Origin: Linnemannia hyalina
Lineage: Eukaryota > Mortierellomycota > Mortierellomycetes > Mortierellales > Mortierellaceae
Assembly: GCA_019671135.1 (NCBI GenBank)
Contig: JAHRHY010000004.1
Span: forward strand, 806,001-870,000
DNA: 64,000 bases
Direction of reading: 5' to 3'
Position 1 is the stretch's first letter. Each line of letters opens with the position of its first letter. The notes under the pieces were generated by a model, which did not search any database, was not told the origin of the DNA, and saw only the letters and a list, made by a program, of their open reading frames with translations. Below, piece by piece: positions 44,771-56,450 of the stretch. Position numbers and translations under genes: made by a program.

Positions 44771-47493
44771 ATGTACAATGAACAAAAAAGGGTTCTCATC
44801 TTCCTTGATAAAAATACTCGCATATCTTTATTATGCTTCTTTGTTGTTTTGCAATGTTGCTGCTGGTATTTGTGCTTCATGCTTCCTGCAAAGCTTCTCG
44901 TAGATATGTAGCTAGTGCTGCCGAATGATGTCTCTTGGAGGCAATAATGTTCTTTTCTCTTTCGCGCGCGCAATGTTTTATCTTGTATCATGCCTTCTCT
45001 GCGCTGGTTGGTTCTTTCTCCATAACGCCGTTTTTCTTGTGCTCTCGTCTTGCTTGCATGTTTGTCTCTCTGCATGTTTGTACATCAGGCTGTCTGTCGC
45101 TTCGCCCGACTTGTTGTTTATTCTTGCTTCCCTCTCTTTTCTTCCCTCCCTCCTTTCTTCATCACTCCCTATGTTTGTATCCTTTTTTTGCTTTCTTCAT
45201 TGCGCATATGCTTGGCTAGATGCATGTGTTCCATCACAAAGCAGCTGGTCTTTCCTTTTCCTTCCAATCTATTCAGTCTTTTTTGATCCGATGGTCGTCC
45301 ACTTGCATGATAGGCCAAGAATGTTGCACTTGCTTTTTTGTTGTTGTTGTTTTTGTCAAATACCAAGCAAAAGTCAAGAGAGGCAAAAAGATTGTAAACA
45401 CCCAAGTGCGCGCGTAAAAAGAAACCCAAGAGCAAAAAAAAAAAAAAAGTACCAATGGACGATTGACAAAACAAAAAAACATCGAATAGGGATAGATATG
45501 CGGCGAGAGAAAAGAAATAGAAAAGCGCAATGACCAAAGGCTAACGCATGATGCAGGCAAAGCAGAAGCAGCAGCAAGCTTAAGAAGTAGCAGCACCTGC
45601 CTTCTTGTGTGCTTGCCGGCTTTTTTTTGTACGTCTCTTTGGAGCGTCACCCCTTTCTTTTGGGTAGGATGTCTCTCTGTGTATGAGTTTGTGATTTTGC
45701 TCTACCTAGCTTGCGTTTCTAACATATTCGCATCTTTACAAAAGACACAAAAGAACAACTACAAAATAACGCGTGTGAGTTCATCTGCAGTGCTTTTCTC
45801 TCGTATCCCCCGTCCCTAGAAAACCAGATGTCATTCATGCTCAAAGTGCGTACAGTGGTAAAGAAAGTGGGCGAAATAACTAAGAAATAAAATAAAGAGT
45901 GCCTCGGTCCAGTCATCCAGTCCATGTCATTAAAATAGCTGTTATTCATCCATTCAATGGTGCATTTCAAATTGCTCCGGCAAGGCGACTTCCTTTCTTT
46001 TTTTGTATCCTCTTGGCTTCCTTGGCCCATCCATCTGTCTGTTCTCTCTTTTCCTGTCCTGCCTCTTTGCCTCTGTCTGTTGCCTATTTTATTTCTGTGT
46101 GTTGATTTGTGTTTGCCCCTGATTTTTTTTCCCCCTCCTGTGATTGTTCCTCTGTCCGCTCCTTCTCCCCCATTGCCTTACATCTTGTATTTACTACCCT
46201 TCTTCTGTTGAAAGCAAACGAAAAAAAAAGAGGGAGCCAGAAAACAGAGAATGAGAGACAGAGACAAAGTGAACAGACAGAATAGGCGAGAAAGGGAGGC
46301 GTGAGTTGGGTGCAGCAATAAACAGAAGACGCATAGAATCTAGCCTTCAGTTATTTTTTGTTGTTGCGCGTTCGTTTTTTTTTAGTTCTTAGAATAGGAC
46401 AGACTGGAACAGGGAGGGGGGTTGCAATTCGCTCAAGAGAAGAGAGGTGAGTGCGGAGGGTAAGAGTCAAGGTGAGCGAAAAATTGACGGAGAGCAAGGA
46501 AGGGAAGCAAAATGAGTGTGAGTACCAAAGTGCATGGCCAATGGCATCCCACCGAAGGAACCTATGGTGATGCTTTTTACTCTATACCCTTGTGCCTCTT
46601 GTTTGTAAAGAGAACATACCCTTGTTTCCTTGTTTGTTATACTAATTTGATGCTCAATTGTATTGTTCAGGCATATCCATATCCTCATCCTCACCCCATG
46701 TCGATGTCTCCCCTTTTTTTTTCTATTTAAAAAATAAAGAATAAATCAAAAGAATAGAAGAATGGACCTGCCTTTCGTTTTTCAATTGTGCTCTACCTTC
46801 ACCCATACATATCCCTATTGTCAATCGCTCCATTGCCCAATGCCCATTGACATTGGGCATTGGACCCCACATTCATTCAGTGCTGTCATTGCTTACCTTC
46901 GAGTCTTAGTGTTAGTGCTTTCCCTATCAACCTCATAGCCTCACTTGAGCCTCATCCTCGACACCTACCAATCCTATCCGTTCGTCCATTCACCATCATC
47001 ATTGTCCTTTTGTTCTCTCTGTTCCCATAAATCCACGTCTATACTCAATGACTGACTGGCTGTCAATTGGTATGCATTCACATATCTCAGCACACTTTCC
47101 TCCCCTTTCCTTTTTTTTTTCTTTTCTTTCTGATCATCCCCCCTTCTCTCTCTCCTTTCCTTTTCTCTCTCTTCTCTCTTTTCTCTCACTCTCTTGTTGT
47201 TTCTTCATCGTTCATTCTCGCACGCATTTGCTTCTCTCTTTCTCTCTGCCTTCTTGTACATACATTTGGCTTTCAGGAATCTATCAGCACATTTATCCAT
47301 CCACTGACCAGTAACTAGTAGCTTGATTCGATTTGCTCTTTAATTTACTCGTCTTCACCCCTTCTTTTTTCTTCTTTTTTCCTGCACCTTCTTACTTCCT
47401 TACTTTGTTCACGTTGACATTCATCTACATTACTCAAAGGCACATATATCCGAAGCGGCTCTCTGTTCCAACCCCGACTCTACATTTCCTCTC
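44771..47493. other. Gene-poor, CT-rich region
   Basis: No gene seen. Pyrimidine-rich stretches alternate with A-rich patches; one perfect 10-bp hairpin lies at 46837-46863. Confidence 0.5.
46837..46863. repeat. Perfect 10-bp inverted repeat (hairpin)
   Basis: Arms CCAATGCCCA and TGGGCATTGG separated by a 7-nt loop. The arms contain CCAAT. It stands alone in the spacer 2.9 kb upstream of the second C2H2 gene. Confidence 0.7.
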
Positions 47494-48408
47494 GTGTTTC
47501 TGATCCCTCTTTTCTCCTCGTCACTTCTCCTTGCAAATCAACATCTCTTCAACTGCTTCTTGCAAGAACAGAAAACGTCTTTCACTTTCTTGCTCTCTCG
47601 CTCTCGTCCTATCGTCCTCCTGCTCCCTCGATCTCTGACAAATCCAGGTCCCGTATCTCATCCCGTCCTCATCCAGCCAACCAGTCAAGCAGTCATTGAA
47701 CCAGCAGCCCAGCCTAGCATTCAGATCCCGTTGACCCCGTCGATCAAGAGTCAACAGCTTGACCCATCCAAGAAAACCACAAACCATTCCATTGCACCTC
47801 GGGTAAGCACAAAGGCATCATCATACCTTTGCTATCCTTTTTCCAACATCGCTGCTCTCCTATCTCTCCGTTTGCCCCTCTTTTATCTCAAGGTTGAATG
47901 GTGTAAAAAAACATTCAATTCACGTTGTGCCTCTTTCTTTACTCGAGAACATACTTCAGTCATTCCTTTATCTTCTTCCTTTTCAACCACTGTCCTTCTT
48001 TCGTTTCTTTCTTTTCTTCTTCCTCTCTTCCTTCCTTCCTTCCTTCATTCACTTTTTCCTTCTTTATTCGACACAATTTGCTCTCTTTTTCCTTTTCTTC
48101 TCTTCTCTTTCTACTTCACCTCTCTCTTCCCCCTTCATCCTTGTTCTTGCTCCCTTGCACCTCACAATACATATTCCTTCCCTGCACCCCTCCCTTCTCC
48201 TTCAATTCCTTCCTTCCTTCCTTCCTCCGCCACCACCGCCTCCTCGTCTTCTGCCGGTTCCTCTTCTGAGCCTCTCCTGTCGATTTTCGAGTACGACGAC
48301 TACCATTACTATTACTCCTACGACGCGCTGCCTGTGAGTTTGTACCCCCATTCCACGAGCCATGATCCGTTCATTTTCTTCCCCTTCTTCCTTCAATTGA
48401 ATAATTGA
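47494..48408 (+). other. Long pyrimidine-rich open frame, doubtful as a gene
   Basis: A 304-codon frame rich in Ser, Leu, Phe and Pro because the plus strand is CT-rich. Only residues about 50-105 (Pro/Gln/Ser-rich, ending at a GTAAGC at 47802) and an acidic/Tyr patch (FEYDDYHYYYSYDALP, ending at a GTGAGT near 48330) look less compositional. These could be short exons of an upstream part of the C2H2 gene or chance. (CTTC)n tracts lie at about 48020-48046 and 48203-48226. Confidence 0.2.
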
Positions 48409-48966
48409 GTATAGTACTTGTTTTTGTCCTCCTCGAACAACCACAACTGGTTCTTGTGCATTGTCTTAACTTGCTTACCTATGTGGAGAAGAATGCAGTC
48501 CTCCTCTTTTTCTCTTGTTGGTGTTGTAGTCGTTACCCTTTCTTTTTACGTCCTTTCGAATAACATCACCAACAAAAGCAAAGAAGTGGGCCTGAGAGTC
48601 ACCCTAAGATTTCCACCTTGTTTGGAACTTTCCTGAGCTCAGCTCTATTCAGCCGAGATGCTGGGCATTATCTTTTGTTGTTTTTCTTTCTTCACTCCCT
48701 ATTTCGCGAGTTCTCTTTTGCCTGTAATGTCTTCTATCATGTTTAAATGAACTCATTTCTCAATTAGTGTCATGACACGCGGAAGAACAAAAACAACAAA
48801 AAGATACACGCCTTATTTTCCTTCGTTTTCAATCTCGTCCCCCTTTTACAAACCTGAGGAAAGAAAAGAGAGCGCGGCCTAGCAACAATCCGTGGGTATC
48901 GACTTTCGTGACTTAATCGATGGTCCTTGTTTTTTCGTCGCTCATTTTTTCTCTTGCGCTCAGTCA

Positions 48967-48980
48967 CCCCCCCCCCCCCC
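48967..48980. repeat. Homopolymer C14
   Basis: Fourteen consecutive C on the plus strand. Confidence 0.9.
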
Positions 48981-49233
48981 AGACGAGGATGCTATGCCAA
49001 CCCCCATGTGTGCACAGGGCGTTTTTTCTTCGTCTTTGACAACATGACAATGAGAATGACAATGATGATGGTTGGTTATCTTTCTTATCCTTGCTACCTC
49101 AACTGTATGATTGTTTCGCCTTTGAGAAAAGAAACCACCCTTGGCACAGCCTTTTTCCTATCCCGTCATTGTCGTTGCGTATGTGTGCGTATACATGTTG
49201 TCTCAATGGTTTATTTCTATATTTTTCCCATTG

Positions 49234-49249
49234 CCCCCCCCCCCCCCCC
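49234..49249. repeat. Homopolymer C16
   Basis: Sixteen consecutive C on the plus strand. Confidence 0.9.
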
Positions 49250-49787
49250 ACCTTACCATTGCATTGTACCCTTCCTTCCCGTAAACCACTGCACTGTCCA
49301 CCCTTCCCTGCCTCGCTCTCTTGGTCAATGTTTTCTTTGTGTTTGTTGTTTTGTTTGCATTTTACCCCCCGCTCTGTGCTCTTGATATTTATATTGTGCA
49401 ATGCATACACTACATGCACGATGGATGGGTGGATGGTTGGATGGATGGTGCACAACCAACAAGTTAACCAAGAGGAAGAAAAGAACGTCGTCTTGTCACT
49501 CTTGTTGTTGTTCAATTTAACACTAACGCACCCCTTGTGTATTGACGTTTCATGATCCACTTCTAGTACCATTGCTTGGATACCTCTTCTCCCCGACAGG
49601 ACCCTCTCTTTTTTCTTTCTCTTAAATACTTTTACCTTCCTCGTCTTCCCTCTTCTCTCAATCCAACGTAACTCACCTTATCGCCGCCAATCACTCCCAC
49701 CCCTTCGTTCTTATCTTCCTCACCTTGCCTTGAACTCCATCCATTCACATCCACCCAGTCGGATTACCATAGCCTTGTCGAATAAGC

Positions 49788-52122
49788 ATGGCCGAAAGCA
49801 CTGGTAACAACCCTATTGGTATTTGGTGCAACCTTGTCACATGCGGTCTTCCCGATATGTTTATATATCATGGGAACACAGACGCTAATGCCTTTTTTGT
49901 TATCTTCTCCTTTTTGGTCTCTCTCGCTAATAGCTATCGTTGAGTGTAACCCCTCCATGGACGCGGCGACCGAAAGCAACCAAAACAATGCGCATTGCGC
50001 CGACAACTATACCAACGAAGCTGGTCACCACCCCACATCCCCCATGGAAGATATCAAGCACGAAGACATATCCATGATCCCACCCATGCCTCTGAACTCC
50101 ACTCCCAAGCAGAGGCCCACACCTCTCAAGGGCAGCAAGAGCAGCAACATGCTGCGCTCCGTCACTGCCCCCCACCCCCTCTCTCTCTCATCCAGCCACA
50201 GCTCCCTCCACCACTTCCAGACCTCCGGCAGCCCCATGTACACAACAGCCTCCGCCTCGGTCGGATTCACCAGCACCAACAGCGGACTCACCAGCACAAG
50301 CAGCAGCAACAGCTCTATTTATACACCCAACACGCCCGTCGGCCCTCTCTCTGCACCCTCTTCACCCTCCTTCCCCAACTCGGTCGCCTCTGGACCCACT
50401 GTCCCTCCATCCTTCATGGCGATGCATGGTCACAACAGCAGTCTGTATGAGCCATTCCGACGAAACTCTGTCCCCATCCTGACGGTCGACCAGGCCGAGC
50501 ACAAACGCAAGGCCTCTGAAGAGAAGCATATGCACCGACAAGGATCGTGGTCATCCTTGACCTCAAACTCTCCTTTGGTCAGCGGCCCCATGAGTGGAAT
50601 GGTTAGTTCCCAGCCACCACCCGGTCTCCACCACATCGACGCCGGCCATCTGGACCCTGCCACTATGCACTATTACCGGACACAATTCTCTCAACAACAT
50701 GCCCTGCAACAACAGCAACTCAACCTTCAGCAACATACCCTCAGCCAGGTGATGCCCTCATCCAATTCGTCCTCACCCATGCCCGATGGCTTCATGACTG
50801 GCAATTCCATGCACAGTAGTCACCTCAGCTCTGGATCAAGCCACCACGGCAGCACGACAGGTGCCATCCGCGGAAACAATACCAAGGTCAAGCGCAACAA
50901 CTCGATCTGCTCGACAACATCGGTCTCCTCGACCGGCAGTGGTTCCAACAACAAGCACCCATGCAAGCACCAGAGCTGCGAATGGAGTTTCAAGCGATTC
51001 GAGCACTTGAAGAGACACATGTTGGTTCATACAAAGGAACGTCCCTTCCAATGCGATTTCGCCGGATGTAACAAGTCGTTCAGTCGCTCGGACAACTTTT
51101 CGGCCCATCTCCGTACCCACTCTAAGAAAGCCCTGGCCCATCGTCGCTATGACAGTCGTGGACTCGAGACGGGAGGAAGCGCAGGTATCAAGCAAGAGTC
51201 TCAGGATTCGTCGCAGTCGCTCTCGTCGTCGGCGGAGCATGGCTCCGGGGGTATGGCTGGATTCATGCCCCACCCATCTCTCCATCTGCCAAACAGCTAC
51301 AGCGCCGGATCTATCAGCCAAGACGCGTCTGAGTATGGCCGCGACTACTCGCCCCCACCTTCTCCTGGTGGCACTCCAATGGGGCGCCCTTCCTCGGCCA
51401 TGGGAACATCGTCTTCGATGAACGACGATGACTCGTTCGACATGATGGGTCACTCAGGCTATTCGTTCGGCAACAGTTCGATGTACGCCTTGGACCACTT
51501 GGACCATCTTAACAGCATGGTCCCCCGCTTTGACTCGATCCGCCTCGACCTCAAGTCGGTCAACCCTGGCGATATTCACAAGCAATACGACGACGCGAAC
51601 CAGTCGGAGGTACTGCTTTCGAACTCGAACCCTAACGGAGAGTCACCTCGCGCTTCGCCCTTGCCCCAGTACGAGCACTTTTCCTTCCCGTCATCGATAT
51701 CGACCCACTTTATGCCCATGATGCCTCCAGGATTCTCGTCCGACTCTGGCAACAACAACATCCAACAACAGCAGCACTCACAGCACCAGCACAGCACACA
51801 TCACAACGGTGGATTCAGTTCTGAGCCCGACTTCAAGTCGCTTCACTTTTCGCATGGCTCACATGGTGCTGGTGGAGACTCTGACTTGCATTATTCGCCA
51901 TCTCCTCCATCGAACGAGGACAGCTCTCATCTTCACCATCCCCAGCCCTACCAGCACGCTTCGTACCAATCCAAGGTCGCAGCAACGCCACAGATGCTCC
52001 AGCATTCGGGTTACGGCTCCCTTCCTCCACTGTCGACGTCGGCTGCGTTGCCTCCTCACCCATTGATGTCCATGTCCTCATCCCTCACTTCTGGTCTCAA
52101 TGAGGTTGCATCTCGTAAATAG
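49788..52122 (+). CDS. C2H2 zinc-finger transcription factor, paralogue of the gene at 15638-19347
   Basis: Predicted DNA-binding regulator of 734 residues. Exons 49788-49803 (16 nt, MAEST) and 49934-52122 join in phase 1 to give AIVECNPSMDAATES. The finger pair is at about residues 349-401: HPCKHQSCEWSFKRFEHLKR, linker HTKERPFQ, then [20 protein letters not shown]. This is almost identical to the N-terminal pair of the minus-strand factor at 15.6-19.3 kb. Further shared motifs are FRRNSVPI (N-terminal), DSIRLDLKSVNPGDIH and NGESP followed by STHFMPM (C-terminal). It lacks the second, C-terminal finger pair of its paralogue. The remainder is Ser/His/Gln/Pro-rich and probably disordered. A start at the internal ATG of MDAATES is the alternative. 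It sits at the right edge of a 10.6-kb region without convincing genes. Confidence 0.9.
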
Positions 52123-53666
52123 GTTGGATGGCTTTCTTTTTTTCTCCTCCCATCCGCCTTCACTTTTATTATGTAACTTGGTGTTCGTGTGTCTTTTGCT
52201 TTTCATTTCTACTTTGACCCATTACGCGGCTTGTCGCGCCCTTTCTCTCCTCCTCCTTTACTTCTATTGCCTTTTTCTTCTCTTTTTTTTTTTTTTTTTG
52301 GCCGCAAACCGTCACACGGCAACCCATTCGCGGTGTGTATATATCCCTCCTTTTTCTTCTCAAAACTTTCAGTATTGGCCCTTTCTACCTCTTCTCCTGG
52401 CCTTTGCTATAGACCCTCCTCCTTCATACTTTTTTTTTCTTTTTTCGTTGCAGTCTCTCTCCCTTCCTTGCTTGCTTTCTGTTGTTCTCAGTAGACCTTT
52501 TTTTTTTCTTGCTTTGTTTGTTTGCTACTTTTTTTTTCTACTTGCTTTTGCACCTGCTGTTATTACCATTGCTCTTTTTTTTTGTCGCGCTTTGCTGTTT
52601 GTGCTTATAGAATTTTTCCGCTTCTTCTATCTTCCGTTTTCGCTTCTTTGCAAATACCTTTTTCGATAATAAACAAACCCAAACAAAAACAAGGTGCGCT
52701 TTGGTTGTGGAGTGCGGCGAGACAAAGGGTTGTGGAGGAGGAGGCGCGGAAATACTTCGAGGTCTTGGGTTTTTTTGTTTACGTTTCTTCAAACGCAGAC
52801 ATCAATTTCAACATACTGTCAGCTACTCTGGTCGTGCCGGAAGAATAGAGAGTAAGGAAAGCAGCATGTTTTTTTGGTCGATCTCCAATCCACTATGTAT
52901 CGTTCTGGTTCTCACACGTCCTTTTCGACCTTCCATCTCTCCCCTTTCTTCGCCCCTTGAACTAAATGACCTGAGCGAAGGGGTGAGTGGGAAGAAAAGA
53001 AAAAGAAGAAGCATAAAGGAAAGCAAGGGCTGGTAAGAGTGAGAGGAGGTAATAGTAATCCACTTTTTGACCCTGGAAGGTGTTTGTGTGTGCAAGTCTA
53101 GAACCCTCTTTGTCCTTCTTTACGTTATCAAAGGTCCATCTCAAAAAAAGCATCAACAATAGCCTAGCGATGGTGTGTGAAAGGGTTCTTGTTATAGTGC
53201 GTGTGTTGTGTGTCTGTCTGCCGTGGTACAATCGAATTGGCCATCTTTTGTTCACTTCCATGTCCTTGTGCCCAGCCTGCCCCTTGCCGTCGAGTCAAGA
53301 ACGACAAAAGGACAAGACACTTGTTTCCCATTATCTTCCGCCGCCCTTTTTTGTTTCTGTCTTCTTTTTCTTTCTTTGTCTTTTCCACTCTTCCACCTCC
53401 GTCAAAGACAACAGCAGCCTCTTCTCTCTCATAACCCCATCCTTCTCGGTAGGTTCATCACAGCTGCACCTCATCACTCGCGGTCATTATGCGCACTATT
53501 GTGCATCTCGCAATAACACGCGCTCTCATCACCTGCTCTTGTCACTCCATTGCGAATGCCACTTCATCCTGACGACACGACATCTCTCGCGTTGTCGAGT
53601 CAATGCTTCTCGAACTGACTTCCTTTTGTTTTTCTCCGTCCTTGTTCACTTTGTTAGAAAAAGCAA
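52123..53666. other. Intergenic between the C2H2 gene and acetyl-CoA synthetase
   Basis: No gene seen. 52130-52660 is extremely T/C-rich with several T runs (T18 at about 52282-52299); 52700-53050 is purine-rich; 53340-53660 is the pyrimidine-rich leader of the synthetase gene, ending with a possible 5'-UTR acceptor (TTGTTAG) just before the ATG. Confidence 0.5.
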
Positions 53667-55929
53667 ATGTCCGACCACCCTGAAGATACCTTCTTCCCAG
53701 TTCCCGCTCGTCTGCTGGACAAGGCTCAGTGCCCCGAGCCTTACATTACCTCCGTCGAGCAGTATCAAAAGATGTACCGTCAGTCCATCGACCATCCCGA
53801 GGAATTCTTCGGCAAGGTACTTTTGTCTTTGCTTAATCAAAGACAAGCATTGACTCGAAAGTGGAGCAAATTGCTCCTCAAGAAAAAAAGATGGAACAAA
53901 AGAAACACCTGCATGCACTCGCCTCTTAACATATCGGTACATGTTTTCTACCTATATGATGGGATAGCTGGCGACGGAACTGTTGTCATGGTCAAAGCCG
54001 TTTCACACGGTCCGCCATGGAGGACTTGAGCACGGCGATATTGCGTGGTTCTTGGAGGGACAGTTGAATGCTTCCTACAACTGTGTCGACCGCCACGCCA
54101 TCTCCACCCCCAACAAGGTATATTTTATTTTCTTACCGCTTTTACACTTTGTCGAAACCATGGTGTTTTACAATTGCTAAAAGGACTACAGTACGGCCCT
54201 TGTTTGTATCCCTCACTGACCCCATTGTTCAATAAAACACTCCAAAAAATAGGTGGCGATGATCTACGAGGCAGACGAGCCGAACCAGTCAGAGAACATC
54301 ACCTACGGAGAACTCCTCCGCAAAGTTAGTCAACTCGCAGGAGCCCTGCGCGCCCGTGGAATCCGCAAGGGGGACACTGTCGCAATCTACATGCCCATGA
54401 TCCCCGAGGCCGTGGTCGCCTTCCTAGCCTGTGCCCGTATCGGTGCCTTGCACTCTGTCGTCTTTGCCGGTTTCTCGTCCGAGGCTCTTCGTGACCGCAT
54501 CAATGACGGCAACTCTCGAGTGGTCCTCACCTCGGACCAGGGCAAGCGTGGAGGCAAGACCATCGAGACCAAGAAGATTGTCGACGAGGCGCTCAAATCC
54601 TGCCCCTCGGTCGAGACGGTCATTGTTTGCCAGAGGACAGGTCATTCGGAGGTGCCTATGACTCTAGGAAGAGATGTCTGGTGGGGCGATGAAGTCTCCA
54701 GACAGCCCAACTACATAGCCCCCGAGGCTATGCACTCTGAGGACCCTCTATTCTTGTTGTACACTTCTGGGTCGACTGGTCAGCCCAAGGGTGTCATGCA
54801 CACGACGGCAGGTTACCTGTTGGGAGCTGCGGCGACGGTCAAGTATGTTTTTGACTATCACCCAGGAGATATCTTTGCCTGCATGGCCGATGTCGGTTGG
54901 ATCACCGGACATACCTACATCGTCTATGGTCCCCTGGCTTTGGGAGCAACCACGGTCTTGTTCGAGTCCATTCCCACCTACCCTACTCCCTCGAGATACT
55001 GGGAGTTGATTGCGAAGCACAAGGTGACCCAGTTCTACACTGCCCCCACTGCCATCCGTGCTCTTCGTCGATTGGGCGATTCCTGGGTTGAGGGTCATGA
55101 CCTCTCCTCCCTCCGTGTCCTCGGAACTGTCGGTGAGCCCATCAACCCCGAGGCCTGGCACTGGTACAACGACAAGGTCGGCAAGGGCCGCTGTGCTATT
55201 GTCGACACCTACTGGCAGACCGAGACTGGATCCCACATTATCACACCTCTTCCTGGAGCCATTGCGACCAAGCCCGGTTCGGCCACTTTCCCCTTCTTTG
55301 GAATCGACCTGGCGATCTTGGACCCTGTCACTGGCAAGGAGTTGGATGGCAATGATGTCACAGGAGTCTTGGCCGTCAAGAAAGCATGGCCTTCGATCGC
55401 TCGCACCATCTATGGTGACCATAAGCGGTTCATGGAGACTTATCTGAGACCTTATCCTGGTTACTACTTTACAGGCGATGGTGCGACGAGGGACAAGGAC
55501 GGATACATCTGGATCCGGGGCCGTGTCGATGATGTGATCAACGTCTCGGGCCATCGTCTCTCGACGGCCGAGATCGAGTCTGCGCTGATTATGCACCCGA
55601 CCGTTGCCGAGGCGGCTGTCATTGGTGCTAACGACGAAGTCACAGGACAGTGTATCCATGCCTTTGTCTGTCTCAAGCCCGGCATCTCATCCCACTCCAA
55701 TGACCTGCCCAAGGAGCTGGTCATGCAGGTCCGCAAGGTGATTGGACCCTTTGCGGCGCCCAAGAAGATTTATCTGGTCGAGGATTTGCCCAAGACGCGG
55801 TCGGGCAAGTTGATGAGGAGGATCTTGAGGAAGCTTGTGGCCGGTGAGAAGGACTCCTTGGGAGATATCTCGACCCTTGCTGACCCCTCTGTTGTTGCTG
55901 CCTTGATTGTTAAAGTCGAGAGCTCGTGA
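53667..55929 (+). CDS. ACS: Acetyl-CoA synthetase (AMP-forming)
   Basis: Activates acetate with ATP and CoA to acetyl-CoA for acetate growth, lipid synthesis and histone acetylation. Three exons: 53667-53816, 53968-54117 and 54253-55929, all joined in phase 0, 658 residues, the usual length. The N-terminal ACS domain ([15 protein letters not shown], then [19 protein letters not shown] and [13 protein letters not shown]) is restored by splicing. Adenylation motifs: [11 protein letters not shown] at 270-280, YWQTETG at 420-426, YFTGDG at 505-510, [20 protein letters not shown] at 523-542. [11 protein letters not shown] contains the conserved C-terminal lysine (about Lys619), the acetylation-regulated residue in this family. 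No peroxisomal signal is evident (ends KVESS). Propionyl-CoA synthetase is the alternative, but the sequence follows fungal Acs/FacA closely. Confidence 0.96.
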
Positions 55930-55993
55930 GGGTTCAATGAAGAAGGAACGAGAGGCGGTGGCTAAGAAGACATATCAGGTTCCACAATCAAAG

Positions 55994-55999
55994 AATAAA
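55994..55999 (+). terminator. Poly(A) signal of acetyl-CoA synthetase
   Basis: AATAAA about 65 nt after the stop codon. Confidence 0.5.
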
Positions 56000-56084
56000 T
56001 ATACCATTCGGACGACATGAACATGACTGTATGCCCAAGAGACATGACTGAGGAGAAGGAGGGGGTCAATGGTGAGTCCAGCAA

Positions 56085-56450
56085 TTGTTAACAAAATGGA
56101 TGGAGCGTTCAAACGCAGACGTCCACAACGTCCACAACGTCCACAACGTCCACAATGTCCACAACGTCCACTTTCTCGCGTCTACGTTCAGACCTGGGAC
56201 GTACGGGTTTTTTTTGAGTGATGGAACTTTCTTGGAGGGGAGGCGGAAGTCCACGGTGCTCCTCTTAACAGCCAGCACGCCATCCAAGAAACCAATGCTT
56301 GGTAAAAGTGTACTCCTCGTCCGTCAAGAAAAAGAGTTGGATGCGCATATCCAAAGTCTCGAAAGGGGTGGACACGTCGACTCCAAAATAGGCAAGTCCA
56401 TGTCCATCCACCTCTCACGCTCAGACCCATGGAGGCGTACTTTTTTTTAT
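56085..56450 (+). repeat. Non-coding upstream module shared with monooxygenase copy A
   Basis: Matches the minus strand of 1441-1860 in collinear segments: AAAATGGATG then an AAACG, TTCTCGCGTCTACGTTCAGA, CAGCACGCCATCCAAGAAAC with CCAATGCTTGGTAAAAGTGT, and AGTCTCGAAAGGGGTGGACA with TCCATGTCCATCCACC. The unit GTCCA-type repeat, TCAGA core and T run occurs twice, at about 56120-56217 and 56396-56448. The module sits about 0.9 kb upstream of copy B but only about 0.25 kb upstream of copy A, so extra sequence separates it from the gene here. Confidence 0.7.
56121..56171 (+). repeat. 9-bp minisatellite GTCCACAAC
   Basis: Five full units of GTCCACAAC (one with a C-to-T change giving GTCCACAAT) and a partial sixth. 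It lies inside the shared upstream module, at the place where copy A has a single CATGTCC-type sequence. Confidence 0.95.

Larger units (their letters stand above)
48409..49787. other. Upstream region of the second C2H2 gene
   Basis: No gene seen. Contains C14 and C16 homopolymers and a CT-rich leader from about 49590 to the start codon. Confidence 0.5.

Noticed and set aside
53080..53853. 257-codon plus-strand frame overlapping the start of acetyl-CoA synthetase
   Set aside because: It runs through the pyrimidine leader and then reads the synthetase exon in a wrong frame; the spliced synthetase model explains the DNA better.
56121..56171. Short regular repeats as a possible CRISPR array
   Set aside because: Units are 9 bp, directly adjacent and without spacers, in a eukaryotic genome; it is a minisatellite.
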